Of a stretch of 64,000 nt of DNA, positions 13,206-24,859 are shown piece after piece (positions within the stretch are counted from its first letter, which is position 1; each line of letters begins with the position of its first letter). The notes under the pieces were generated by a model, which was not told where the DNA came from, searched no databases, and saw nothing but the letters and a program-made list of their open reading frames with translations. The position numbers and the translations under genes are program-made. Origin of the DNA: Marisa cornuarietis (lineage: Eukaryota; Mollusca; Gastropoda; Architaenioglossa; Ampullariidae); the NCBI GenBank assembly GCA_004794655.1, contig SMMW01000056.1, positions 868,001 through 932,000 of the forward strand, given 5' to 3'.

Positions 13206-13509
13206 TTTTTCCCTTCTTCTTTTCCTTCTCTTTTTCTTGTAAAAAATGGTTGACGTAACAGTCCTCAGTCTGGGGAGGTTTTTTTATGGAGCGGGGTACT
13301 ACGCGTTTGATCCTTGTTCAAACAGCTCTATGTTCAAGTAGTGATGTAGATCCTTGTGCACTTGTCCTAGTGTTTGTTACTGAATGAAATGTAGATATCG
13401 ACAATCGAATTGTAAGCATATTATTTATTATATACTTGGAAAATACTTTACTATTACAATTACAAGGGGCCCGGGAAGGTCGTCTGCCCCGGCTGTCGGC
13501 GGGCCTGGA

Positions 13510-13625
13510 ACCGCCACAAAGTCACCAAAACGATCCGAAACAAGGCCATCATAGCGACCGACACCAGGGAAATGATAAGATATTGCCCAGGGGGAGACTG
13601 GAACCCCAGGTTCGGCGTGAGTACT
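13510..13625 (+). repeat. diverged direct repeat, copy 2
   Basis: Second copy of the repeat at 13095-13205, about 0.4 kb away in the same orientation. It is open in frame on the plus strand between an AG at about 13470 and a GTGAGT donor-like motif at about 13617, so a duplicated exon is an alternative to a dispersed repeat. No protein family was recognised in the translation. Confidence 0.5.
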
Positions 13626-13639
13626 CCAGAAACTTACTG

Positions 13640-15915
13640 ACATCAAGTGAGCTTAGTCTGCTGGTGTTTTCTTGGCATTTTCTCCCCTCCCCACCCTAGT
13701 TTTAACCTCCCTCTTGAGGAGCAAGGGAAAGGGGTGACGTTTGGATTCATTTTTTTTTTAGTTCGTCTCTGTTAACAATCAGTCGCAATGTTCTGAGACA
13801 TTTGTCTTTCGTGACAGTCGAGCGACTTTGTCGAATTCCCGCGCAGTCATCTTTCAGAAGCGATAGGCGCAATAACACTCTTCATCCGACTCATAGTCTA
13901 CTGAGACAAACCACAGGAATTCTTTAGAGGTTTAAAATAATTAAGTACAAGATTCGAACACATTCCTTGTCAGAGTTAAACTTTTTTGCAATAAAACCTG
14001 AAACAGAAAGTGGTGGCTGATTTATATAGGAGGAAGGATGGTGAAGGGTCATGACGCCAAAGGAGAGAGAGAGAGAAATAGCTGTCACCTTCCAACTACC
14101 TTTTTTTTTAAAATTTCTCAAACACGAAAATCATCGTTCCTTTGTTCCTTAATTCTTTTCCCTTCTTCTTTCTTCTTCTTTGTTTTCCTTCGTTTTTCTT
14201 TTTCTTCTTTCTTCTCTTTTCTTCTTCATCTTTTTTCTTCATTCTCCTTCCTACTTCTTTCTTTCATTCTGTGTGTGTGTGTGTGTTTTCCTTGCCTAAG
14301 TCCCATATCATTCATTCGCAAGAATTCTTACTCTGAAGTCTCCTGTTTCCATATATCTTTTCTCTGCTGTCATTGAAAAAAGTCTTTTCGCTGCATGTCA
14401 AGAAGTCAGCCAAAGGTCAGCACATTTGTACCACATGCAGGTCAAACAACCGAAAGCCTGACGACATAAGTGTTTGTATTAATACAATATCATCCCCGAA
14501 GTCTCTCGATGGGAAATTGTATGTATTCAAAGGATATACGATCTATCATGTAACCAGGCTGTGAGTTGTATGTACAGCTGCCCTATACTTGGTGCATGTG
14601 GACATAAAATACAAGGCGTACAGTCAGTCACGTCCCGTACCGAGAGACCCACGACCAATGAACTCCGCGAGCTGTTCATTTCCAGCTCACAACTGTCAGC
14701 GGTTGGCGAGGAGAATTCAATTCTTTATGGTTGTAAGTTCCCGCAAACACGCACTAGACAGGTCAGCAGGTTTGTGCGCCCAGCAATCTCCACGTAAAAT
14801 TGTTAGGCTAATGGAAAAATAATGCCAGCTCGTCGCGCTTCATCGGAGTGATTAATAGGCAAGGGACGGAAGTGAGAAGGGAAAGCGGATTATCTCCCTT
14901 CTTTCGCCTGGGTCAGATGAAGTCCCTTACCCCATTCCGCACACACACACACACAAAGATCAACGCAAACTCACGGCGTGAGGTTGAAGGTGTGGAGAAG
15001 AGAGATTTACTGTTGACCAGGAAAGGTTGAGACGAAGAATGGAGTGGAATGAAGATGAAGAATTCAGACAAGAAGAGCAGGCCAGTTGCCGTCTTTTGTT
15101 CTGACCGATGGAGAGGGGTGAGGCGGAGTTGGGGGCATCACGACACGTTTCCTAGGCACAAGCGCGTTTGCCAGCTGCGGAGGACGGATCATATTTCATC
15201 CTGCCCATGCAGCATCGTTCGACAAGGGCCCGAACGTTCGGTAAATCACTTCCTTCTGTTCTCGCCCCGCGCAGTGCATCTTCCCTTTCATGTCCACGTG
15301 CGGGCGGCCAGCTGAGACTGTTTTGGTCCTGGCATGCTCACACCTTAAGAGAGGCCACGTGCATGCATTAAAGCGCATGTTCGGCAGAATAATCTCATTT
15401 CCAGCCATCCGGCGTTCCGTCTTGAAGAGCTGGACTGTTTCTTATTGATCCCACCCATGATTCTGTTTGAGGTTTGCCGGGGTTATCACCCACTACGGCC
15501 TTCTTCAGCCGGGGAGGGTGGGTTGGAATAAAGAACAGAGACAATAAAATGAAAGGAGCGCGTGGAGCTGTCTTTTGTGGGAAAGGAATAATGTTTACGA
15601 ACCATTGAAAAAGGCGTTCTGATTATGCAGATCGCCCCGCGGATGAAAATTCATTTACAATCTCTTGTCGTTTGACTGTTTGCCACGGTTTGTGAATAGG
15701 TCACTGAAACACTTTCAGCTGGTACCTCTTGAACGTCGTAAACCATTTGACGAAGAAGGCATGGCTGCAATAAATAGTGCAATCCGCGCGAAAAGAAAAA
15801 TGTGTCACCAAAAACTAACAATTAGATGTTATTAACACCAAAGTGGAAAGCTCTAATGGATTTGTGGGGCGCAAATGTTGTCAATGATTGGTTAAACATT
15901 AGTGGAAAATAATAT
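13640..15915. other. anonymous stretch with polypyrimidine tract
   Basis: A TTC/TTTC-rich plus-strand tract occupies about 14155-14275 and ends in a short GT run. It explains the Phe/Ser-rich open frames there. An AC run sits near 14941. No gene was recognised. Confidence 0.5.
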
Positions 15916-15919
15916 TTCA

Positions 15920-16153
15920 CAAAGTGTGGGTGAATGCACCCCTTGTGTTCTTGAGATACACCCCTTAAAACAGCATCACGTACAGAAAGTGGTTGTACAA
16001 GGGTACATTTGTCAAGGCCTCAGCTGGGACCATATTGTATTAACTAGGCTTATCTGTGCACACACGTAACATCCTGATGTAGATCCCTTTCTGGGTATGA
16101 TGTTTGTCAATGCGTATCTCAAAAACAGAAAGGGTATATTCACCACGATTTGG
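15920..16153. repeat. imperfect foldback (long inverted repeat), MITE-like
   Basis: The left arm (from 15920) and right arm (to 16153) are inverted copies. GTGGGTGAATGCACC pairs against CGTGGTGAATATACC, then TTCTTGAGATACAC against TTTTTGAGATACGC, then CATCACGTACAGAAAG against CATCATACCCAGAAAG. The arms stay alignable for about 80 bp and the spacer is short. No transposase and no clear target-site duplication were found. Confidence 0.6.
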
Positions 16154-16159
16154 ACTGCC

Positions 16160-17440
16160 CTAAGCTTTACTTAAAAATTCAAACAAATTTTTGCACACAG
16201 CTAGTCCTTTGAAGACCGTTAAACAATCTTGAAAAATGACGCAGTTTAAAGAATGTTTAATACTACAATTAAGACATTTAAATTCTTTACTTTCTTAATT
16301 TACTTTGTTTCTTCACCACCAGCATCACTTCAGCATTATAATATGGGGCTGAAGTAAAAATTTCTTAGATGCCAGTTGAAGAATTTATGCCATCATGTAG
16401 TGTTTATTTTGAATCGCTGACACTACAAAAGTATGGCGGACCTATGTGATGATTAGAAACCGAGGCAGTCGTATTTCTTCTTGTAAACGGATCTTCTGAT
16501 TCAGCCTGATGACAAAGAATATTTTCGTGCTGAAGTCAGGAGGGAAGTCAGTTCACTGAAGACTGCCTGGAAGATTGCTGGCAAAAACTCTTACAAGAAA
16601 AACACCATGTTATTACTCCGGCAAGATCGCTATCAGCTCTATGCACCGTATATATTCAGAAAGAAATATTTTGGAATAAATTGGCAAAAAGCGTTTTTTG
16701 GTTTAAAAATAATTCTACGTTATCAATAACGTTGTTGTTTTGTTCTTGTATTTTTATAAAACGTTCTGCAGTATAAAGCAGGCATCCACTTATCGTATAT
16801 CTTTCTGTAAGTGGGCTATCAAACGAATGATATATGAATTTTCCGACAAGGTCCTAATCAATGCCAGTCCAACTGCAATAGATCTTTTTAACTTATTTCA
16901 GTTATTTTTTTAATTTGTACAGTAAAGCTATTTTTGAATCAGACAGATAAGAAATCTGGAAGTCTATTACATGGTGTAATTGTACAGTATTATCAAACTG
17001 TCTGTCAGCGCATTGGCCGCTTGCTCTAAGTCCATTGCTGCGCAAGCGACATCGTGGACAAAAGAAGACAAAAGACTAACGATAGACCTCTTGAGACATG
17101 TCGCTTCTTCGACACAGACCTGTGCGTTCGCGCGGAATTCATGCGCCAGTCGAGTTCTTGGTTGTCAAGGCCGAGAGATTCATCACAAAGGCTGACAGCG
17201 CTAGCATGGCGTCTTCCCTCGCCAAGGGGACACAACTCCTCCCGCACTTCCGGCTCCGCCTTTCCTAACGAAGCGGGTTTTATTTCCCGCGCCCGACCAC
17301 CAGAGGTTGCAGAACCGCCATCATACACGAGACGAAGCTGGACGCACGGGAAATCAAAGGCCAAAGGGAAGCAATTTGAAGATTGGTAATGGAAGGGTGA
17401 TTGAGCCCGAATCGATGGAGTGCCTGTCTGCCTTTGTGGT
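16160..17440. other. anonymous stretch
   Basis: AT-rich to about 16.95 kb, then GC-richer to 17.4 kb, where both strands are open (16980-17389) without recognisable motifs. No gene is called. Confidence 0.45.
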
Positions 17441-17449
17441 CATTCAGGG

Positions 17450-17765
17450 CTGATTCTAACCATTCACTGTTGGGGGTCTGGTCTTTCAGTATTGGGGGAC
17501 CTGACATTTAGTCTTAGGGGTGTGGTCAGTATTCTGTGTCGGGTCATTCAGTGTGGGAATCTGGCCAGTGTTAGTATAATATGATGATACAGTGTAGGGG
17601 TCTGCGTATCCAGTGTCTGTGATCTGGTCACATAGTGTTTGGGTCTGGTCAGTGTTCAAAGTCTGGTCCTTAAGTGTTGGGGTCTGGCTATTCCATGTTG
17701 AGGGTCTGATCATTCAGTTTTGGGGCTTAGCATTCATTGCTCAGGAGTCTGGCCATTCTGTCGAA
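17450..17765. repeat. degenerate minisatellite, about 20-bp unit
   Basis: Repeated variants of GGGTCTGGTCATTCAGTGTT, strongly diverged and with indels; roughly a dozen units are recognisable. The minus-strand Thr/Gln/Asp-rich open frame here is a repeat artefact. Confidence 0.75.
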
Positions 17766-17940
17766 CATTATAGCTTCTCTTGAGGGATTGGCTAGAGCAA
17801 CGGGATCCAAACCTGAAGAGTTGCTCTCTAGCTAGTTCGATACCAGTTTCACACAGCGTACGTTCCTCAGTTGACCCAGCTGTAGTATAGGTACCTGACA
17901 TTGTACAGAGTTCGGAGAACTTCAGGCAACGAGGTACAGA

Positions 17941-18050
17941 TGGGCACCGCCCTCACAAAAGCTGGCCTCGAGAAAAAGTGAGGTGATTAGTAAGGGCTGT
18001 AACACCTCCCATACGATCTGAAGGTCGTGAGACTACATTAAAGAACAAAC
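17941..18050 (+). mobile_element. SINE-like core, copy A
   Basis: This segment shares TGGGCACCGCCCTCAC, AAAAGCTGGCCTCG and a trailing ...ACACCTCCCATACGATCTGAA block with a copy at 47735-47850, in the same orientation. Upstream at about 17790-17855 there are weak tRNA-like A- and B-box matches (TTGGCTAGAGCAACGGG; TAGTTCGATACC), suggesting a tRNA-headed SINE that is heavily diverged. Confidence 0.45.
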
Positions 18051-18059
18051 TAAACGTAA

Positions 18060-21000
18060 GAGCATTCGTAGCACTCATTTACTCCTCGAAATTAACAAAC
18101 TAGCCAAAAATAAAAAACGGGGTTGAAGCTCACCTGTTCAGAATCTACCGCGGTCGAAGTATAGGGACTGACGTCAGCTTGGTGTGCGAACCAGTCGTCT
18201 GCGCCTTAGCAAGAGCATCTGAAAAGGAGGATCTGAAAATGTCATCTGTCAAAAACGCAAGTGTAGGGAATATTGTTGTGTTGTTGCTGAATGGAGACCG
18301 CCTCAACTAATGCGTATACCTCGTATATCACCGTGGCTGTAGTATCTATACTGCCCACAGTGTATCAGAGTGGCAGGTGAAGTAAGAAAGACGCTGTAGA
18401 CAAACACAAGGGCTTCTGAGTAAAACCTAAGACTTTCGCACCAAGTGGTTGCCACAAGTTGGACAAATAAGGCTTTCTGTTTGCTCGCTGGTCCATTTTA
18501 TGTTCCAACATAGAATCATAGAAAAGCTTCAAATTCAAGATTCAAATTAACACATGAAATTAATGCCAGATTCTGCTTTACTGTCATATAGCATCGATAT
18601 ATCGATTGTACATAAATACAGCTACTGAAACTTTCCTTTCTTGACCTAATGTATGTTTGCTCCAGACGAAAACCTACTCAAAGCTTTGTGCCAGATACAA
18701 CATCTCTCGCAGTATTTGACTAAAGCGAAATCAAGGTGTGTGGTGAGTCTGTGTCGTCAGCTCATTGAGGTGCTTTGGCTTCTCAAAAGTGTATTTCCGG
18801 AGTATTTATATACTTAGTGTCTTAGTCCAATGGCTTCAATGTGTGAAGAACCTTTTGTCTTCTTTTACGTAACCCTTGACGATGTTGTGGAGGACGAAAA
18901 TCGCGCAGCAGGCTAACAACAGCCACAGCGGGGTGGGGGTGGGGGTCATAACACCATAGTGACGTAGCACCGCTTTCCTGCGCTCGAACGTTGATTACAG
19001 GTGTGAAACTCGTATTTCGCTGCGTGTAAGATGCTGCAATTTACAAAGTAGATCAATATTTCCATTATCTATCGAGATCTGTAATTAAAAACGCGATCAG
19101 CATGGCCTCTAATCTTTATTTCTTTTATGGTTACGTTTTATAACCTCAAGCTGATCGTAACATTCACTTTCTTGACTTGACTATAAAACAAGAATTTATA
19201 AGCATTCACCACAGCGCCCTGTAGTAAACATAGAACTAGCCCTAGACCTCCTATGACTACAGTCACAGATTTGAACTTCGTAGGACGCCATTTTAACTGC
19301 ACTTCACCACCAGATGGGGTCCAAGGAGAAGTTCATGCAGAGGCAAGATGCTCGCATTTTGACAACTTCCGGCGCAAGTGCTGTGGGACCATCTCGTGTG
19401 TCTGCTTTAGCACCCGGCACCCTAATGACCTCGACCTTCGCTGAAGTGCATTTCCGCTCAACTCATCGATCGCGCGACATGCACGAGAACGCGAGAGTTC
19501 CCCGCGTGACCTCCTTGTACGTGACCTGCGAGGTTACGACCCCCCCCCCTCTCTAGCCCCCGTGTAAATGTGAAAAGATGGCGGTGACAAGCTTGGGCGC
19601 AGGGGTCAGCGAGGGCGCTGGTTTGAGCGACGTAAGCAAACGTGGTACATGATAAATTAGAAATGAAGCTGGCCAGGCTGCTCCGTACGCACGGAACCTT
19701 CCTCTGCGCATGATGGATTGAGATGAAGGGTGCGGGGGTAAGCCAGTGCGTGCAGCGTCCAGCGTGGTCACCGCTACCTTCCTCCCTCTCCCTCTCACGC
19801 ACACAAGCACGTGCATTCGTGCGCGCGGACGTGTGTGTGTGTGTGCACAATAAACATACTATACATGCGCATATTACACATAAACATACACACACACACC
19901 CGCGTACACGGACGCTTATGGGGGGTGGGCAGTGAGAACAGTGTGTGTGTGTGTCAACAAAAAAAAAAAAACGAAAACGAAAAGTAATGAAAGTTGAACC
20001 ACGATGTGAGAATGGAGGAAGAAAGGGGATGCTGTAATAAGCACCACCATACTGTCTTGTCTCAAACTGTCCGGACTTATCACCTCTGCTTGTCTCTTCC
20101 GGTAAAACCTGCGTCTTTCAGCAAAGCCTGCTTCTGTAAGATTGTCAGCGACATATCTGTACGACTGTCTCTGTCAGCAGTACGCCTTTGTCGGGTTGTT
20201 TCTTTTACCAGCATCTGACAGCTTGTCTCCTTCAACACGATCTACGTTTGAAAGCCCATCGCTTTCAGCAACACCGACATTTGTCAGTTGTATCTCACAG
20301 CAAGGCATCCCCCCTCTCTCACATACACCCCCCCCATATGTGTAAATATCTACACGCACACAAATACCCACACACACACATGTACAATCAAAGAAAACAC
20401 ACACGAACCATGCATAAATATAAGCATTCACATATTTCTGTCATACATATATTTATGTCATACGTGCATCCCCTCCCCCACAGCACATACAATATACACA
20501 ACATGTCGTATGTTTAGTTGTACATACGGATTCCCCTCCCTCCCCCCCCCACCCTCACAACAGACACAGAGGAGGCTGTAATCATTTTGGAGTCCCGGAG
20601 GTATAAACCGGAGCCGCGGCTGATAAACAGCTTAAACACGCGCAGTGCACGCTGGGACATGACGTGGTGGTGGCGAGATGATGTTGTGGGCGCAGTGTAC
20701 TTCCTGTGACCTCCGCCACACGGCGCTTATCTCCGTCACCTGTCACCTCGCTCACACACTCACATGTCATGCAGCATGCAAGCATTCCTGCCATTAGCTG
20801 ATCATCCTTCTCTCCCTCATTCCCCCGTTCTTTCTCTCTCTCTCTCTTCGTTCTCTCCGTTTCCGGCATTGTCCATCATGTTTGTCCAAGTGCCGGTGAA
20901 TTTCAGCATCAAACTCAAGCCCCTCCCCTGCGTCACCCCCTCAGCGGTCAGCTGCAGGACAGCGAAATTGCCAGACATTATCAACCCGCGGGTCATTTCA

Positions 21001-22815
21001 TCCCCGGCAGCAGAACAATTTTCCGCCGTTTTAACGCAGGTCTGACCCTCATCAACAGAGCATCACCCCCCCTCCCATTTCCCAAGCAATTTTTTTTCTG
21101 TTGGAGGGTATAGGCGTTTTGCTGTTCATTCACACGATTTACATCTGTGTTGCCATTCCCGTTGTCGTCGGCTGTTATCTGATATTTTACACTCCCAGTT
21201 ACTTGTTAACATGATGCTAGTGTCTAGCCAACAGTCTAATCTTTGCCATAGGCGTGGCGTTTGTTCGCCAATGCCAAGATGATCAATCCATCTGCTTGTC
21301 CATCAGTTCAATCCACAGTCATACCTACTAAGCAGCTACCCAGTCAGGCCTTTGCTTTTTATCCTTTCACAGGGTGACACCATCCTGCAAGTACTGGCGT
21401 GGTTGTGTGAGCACTGTTTCCTTTCCATAAGTAGAGCAGATCAGAAAACCGACATTTATCATCCCTTCTGTGAATAGAAATGATATTAGTGCTACACACA
21501 CTTCGTAAATGTTATGTACGCGTGAAGAATGTACGTGCTATGCACATGTAAAGGATTTACACTTGTTTGATGTATGACCATTAAAAAGTACGTTTTACAC
21601 TAAAACGCTTTAAATGACCTTAAGGATGTACACTTCATATATATATATATATATATTTTACACGTGTACTCTTGATACTTTATTGCCAATAGTGAAGGAG
21701 ATTAGTGGCCTGATGCAGTCAAGATGCATCAGTGTACACAAGGGCAGGATGGCGGCCACGGAGCCTCGTAGGCAGCAACGGAAGTGAGGGTCCGTTACTC
21801 AGCGTAGTCGCGAAGCAGACGACTAAAATGTCGCCAGAGAGTGTCAGACAGGTAGGCGAGTCTCTCGTGCTGAACCTTGCGTGTGGCAGTCAAGGATGCG
21901 GCCCTCCGTGCCAGCTCCCCCCGGCCACTGACATGCCCCGACTTAGCTCAGGGGCTGCTACACATGTCCTACGTCACATGCCATCACGTGGATGAAGCCA
22001 TAGGGAACAACAATGAAGACAATGAACGGAAAATATTCAGGAGGTTGTGAAAAAAATTTAAAAAAAAATTTTATCTGGAAGGAAAAATTCCATAGCATAA
22101 ATCTTTACAAAGTTTTTTTTCAGACACCCCCCACCCAGAAAGGAAGTGTGTGTGTGTGTGCTCCACGGTTAAGAAGATGACGGTGGAACTGCTCTGGTTG
22201 ATAAAGAGCAGGCCGGACGAAAACATTTGATGGACTACACAAAACTCTCTCGGTTGGGTAACTCAAAGCTTGATGTGAGAATAGCGCAGCTCTGATGTAG
22301 CACATTTTCGAGGTGGCAAGATGCTGGCATGGGGGGGGGGGAAATACGCAACAACCATCAAACTCAACAAAATGTCGCGTGCGCTATCGCCAGTCTTATC
22401 TGCACCTATAAAATAAATTGAACGATTCATGTTTATCCGCCTGCATTCCGACGATGAAGATGAAAGGATGGGGCAAGCATATTCGGCGAGGTCGTCCCCA
22501 GAAGACGGTTTAACGGGCACGCGCTGAAAATGGCCCGCTTCGTGTCGACGACGACAACAACGCTTGATGGCAGATGTTTAAAGATGAGGACAAAAATGTT
22601 AGGGAAGCCAGTCAGATAATGTTACGCCGATGACAAACTGAGAAAGTTAGAGGGTGTGTCTGGATCATGTGTGTGTGTGAGAGACAGAGAGAGTGGGGCC
22701 CAATTTACTCAATCATCTTTTGCTCTTTGCAGTGTTGTAGCAATCGTGCGCAAAGAGTCAGGTTGACTAATTAGGGCTGCGTTCATTGCCCCGTTTTTTT
22801 TAATCAAAAAAAAAA
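18060..22815. other. anonymous stretch with microsatellites
   Basis: No gene was recognised. Microsatellite-type patches include GT and AC runs at 19830-19955, an AC-rich block at 20325-20420, a CT run at 20830-20850 and (AT)10 at 21637-21656. The many overlapping open frames at 19.3-21.0 kb come from these low-complexity tracts and show no domain. Confidence 0.5.
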
Positions 22816-22821
22816 AAGGTA

Positions 22822-22910
22822 AACCGATAGCCTAGTGGTCGTGGGGGAAGTGAACTGTTAGTGGTTCATCGTGCCTAAAGACGGCATGTGACGCCTCCTT
22901 TTGCAGCCTC
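22822..22910 (+). mobile_element. tRNA-type SINE head (family 2)
   Basis: A tRNA-like A box (GATAGCCTAGTGGTCGTGGG) is followed by a B-box-like GTGGTTCATCGTGCC and then CTAAAGACGG, the layout of many marine-invertebrate tRNA SINEs. A related copy lies on the minus strand at about 37600-37692. Conservation ends near the CTG/ATG microsatellite at 22927. Confidence 0.55.
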
Positions 22911-22926
22911 TTCCCTAAGAGGTTTT

Positions 22927-22961
22927 TGCTGCTGCTGCTGCTGCTGATGATGATGATGATG
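22927..22961. repeat. (CTG)6(ATG)5 microsatellite
   Basis: CTG units run directly into ATG units. On the minus strand this gives poly-Ile and poly-Ser runs in a 157-codon open frame that I do not regard as a gene. Confidence 0.9.
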
Positions 22962-23690
22962 CGTTCTTCTCCTGGACGGGCAAAGAAGAATTTTCCAGTC
23001 ACAGGATCGAGTGATTTTATCCTCTGGAGTCGAGCGAGTAAGCCACGGTGAGTTTCACGTGACTTGTTAACAAACCCGGACCCCTGCGAGAGGAAACAAA
23101 GTGTGTCACGACGATTAGTGTTGTCCGCTCGACAGCCCTTGACCGTGGGCTCCGTCCACCGTGACGCTGCATGCATGACTGCCCCTGCGGTTGCTGCGGT
23201 CAACAAGTTCGTGCGCCTGCCACGTGCCCGTCGGCTCGTGCCCAGCATGCTCTGGGCGTCACGCACGCGCTCATGCAGCTGCCTCCACCACAACGGAAAG
23301 GTCACGGGACTGCCTTTAGCTTACCTCTTGTCAGAAAGGGGGTGGGGTGGGTGGGGTGGAGGGTGAACGATTGTGGCATGGGGCCGGAAGGTAATGGGTC
23401 AGGGTGGCCGAGTCACGGACTCAGGAGCAGTGTTCACCATTCACAAAATGTTGCAAGGTTGAAGGTGGAGGGGTCCTCATCGACCAGTTGCAGAAAAAGG
23501 TACACATTAAAGGATGTTGATATGTTGCCGTGATATAACACGACGTCTATGGGCAGAACTTTCATGTAGGGGATTCGACTAGGTCACGGAGGGCTGTGCT
23601 AATTTGTCGGAGGGGAGACCGGGTAGGATCGATATTTGAGAGGGGTGTGAGGTTGGGCATTGGTTGGTGTTGTGTGTGATTTATGAAGTG
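22962..23690. other. anonymous stretch
   Basis: Open on both strands at 23.05-23.53 kb, with GC-rich composition. No domain was recognised. Confidence 0.4.
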
Positions 23691-23750
23691 GGGATAGGGT
23701 TTGGGTTAGGGTTAAGGTTAGGGTTATGGGTGTGGGTTAGGGGTATGGGT
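23691..23750 (+). repeat. interstitial telomere-type repeat, left block
   Basis: Degenerate TTAGGG units (GGGTTAGGGTTAAGGTTAGG and variants with ATGGGT and GTGGGT). The G-rich strand is on plus. The block is interrupted by a SINE and resumes at 23975. Confidence 0.85.
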
Positions 23751-23974
23751 GGGGCCCCCGGTAGTGTAGTGGTTAAAACACTCGCTTGTCACCACTGCAG
23801 CTCAGGGTTCAGATCTCGTCTCGGGACACTCTCTGTATGCGACACCTGTTCGCAGGGCTGGGCGGCGGGGGTTTTCTCCGGGTACTCCGGTTTCCTCCCC
23901 CTCCCCTTCCCCTATAGTGCGAAATCACCGCAAGGTGGAAGCACTTTCCAACTAAATAAACAACAAACAACAAC
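23751..23974 (+). mobile_element. tRNA-derived SINE (family 1), nearly complete
   Basis: The 5' head is tRNA-like, with an A box (GGTAGTGTAGTGGTTAAAAC) and a B box (GGTTCAGATCTC, 23806-23817). A conserved-looking core follows with TTTTCTCCGGGTACTCCGG and TTTCCTCCCC, a motif shared by many marine-invertebrate SINEs (possibly the MetaSINE-type core, not verified). The 3' end is an A-rich tail of AAC/AAAC units. It splits a TTAGGG-type tract and is flanked by a short duplication, ATGGGT at 23745-23750 and at 23975-23980. Related fragments lie at 2350-2440 and 53615-53725. Confidence 0.85.
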
Positions 23975-24011
23975 ATGGGTAGGGTTAGGGGTAGGGGTAA
24001 GGTTAGGGTAT
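23975..24011 (+). repeat. interstitial telomere-type repeat, right block
   Basis: ATGGGTAGGGTTAGGGGTAG and further TTAGGG variants continue the left block after the SINE, in the same orientation. Confidence 0.85.
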
Positions 24012-24350
24012 ATTGTAGAGGACAAACGTTGAGGGCTGGTCGAGTGACGTTATGGTGATTGACATGGAGTTGTGTTAAATTATTGGCTGGTTTTAGTCGT
24101 TAAATTATTGGCTGGTTTTAGCCATGTGATATTTGGTTCGGAAAAGTTTGTTGATTTGATTTGATGTTAGCAGACGATAGAAAGTCGAGAGGATTGAAGA
24201 TGGCGAGTGTGTGTGTGGAAATTTGGGGAAAATTTGTGGTGCAGTTGTGAATTTCAAGGAAAAGTTGAGAGGTGCAGAGTCTGGAAAGTACAGCAGAAAG
24301 AAGTTTAGAATGGATGCAGAAGTGACAAGGTTGTTTGTGTTGAGCTTAGT

Positions 24351-24800
24351 CGAAGACTGATTTGTTTTTTGAGTTTTTACGTGAATGTGGATTGATTAAG
24401 AAGAGTAATACATGTAGGAGTTGTAGTGAGGAGATGGGAGCGGAGAAGATTTCGAGAGGAGATAAATATCGATGGCGCTGTATGAGAGTTTATAACAAGA
24501 AGAGTTGTGATGGGGGGAGCTTGTCTATTAGAGACGGATCATAGTTTACAGGTTCTCGTTTGTCAATGGAAGACATTTTTGTGCTTACATATGAGATTTT
24601 GAGTTTGACGTCTTCTGGAGAGATTACTCGTGAGTACTGTTTTTCAAGTAGGACTGTTTCTGACTGGAAAAAACTATGTGAAGGAAACTTTAGTGGAACA
24701 TTTGGAGTTAAATTCTGAGATGATAGGTGGGGAAGATTCGAAGAAGATGAAGCAGACGATATCAGGGGAGTTTAGCGAAGAGAGAGAGAGAGAGCAGAAG
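24351..24800 (+). pseudogene. Merlin-like (ISXO2-type) transposase remnant
   Basis: The translation begins LFFEFLRECGLI, followed by a Cys-x2-Cys pair (CRSC), a WRC motif and SLSIRDGS, then a stop (TAG at 24542-24544) where the family has an aromatic residue. It continues FTGSRLSMEDIFVLTYE and VSDWKKLCEGNF, and after a frame change SEMIGGEDSKK. This is the N-terminal zinc-ribbon and helical part of Merlin transposases up to the region just before the first catalytic Asp, which is not recognisable here. There is a further in-frame TGA at 24716-24718. The catalytic half is absent or unrecognisable and I found no terminal repeats. Family identification rests on motif order; the element is clearly inactive. 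Confidence 0.7.
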
Positions 24801-24859
24801 ATGAGTGACGTAATAGTGACGTCACTAATTTGCATAGCTCCGCCTACAGGTAAGCCATT

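Noticed and set aside
22832..23305. 157-codon minus-strand open frame
   Set aside because: It runs through a SINE head and a CTG/ATG microsatellite (poly-Ile/poly-Ser), so it is a repeat artefact.
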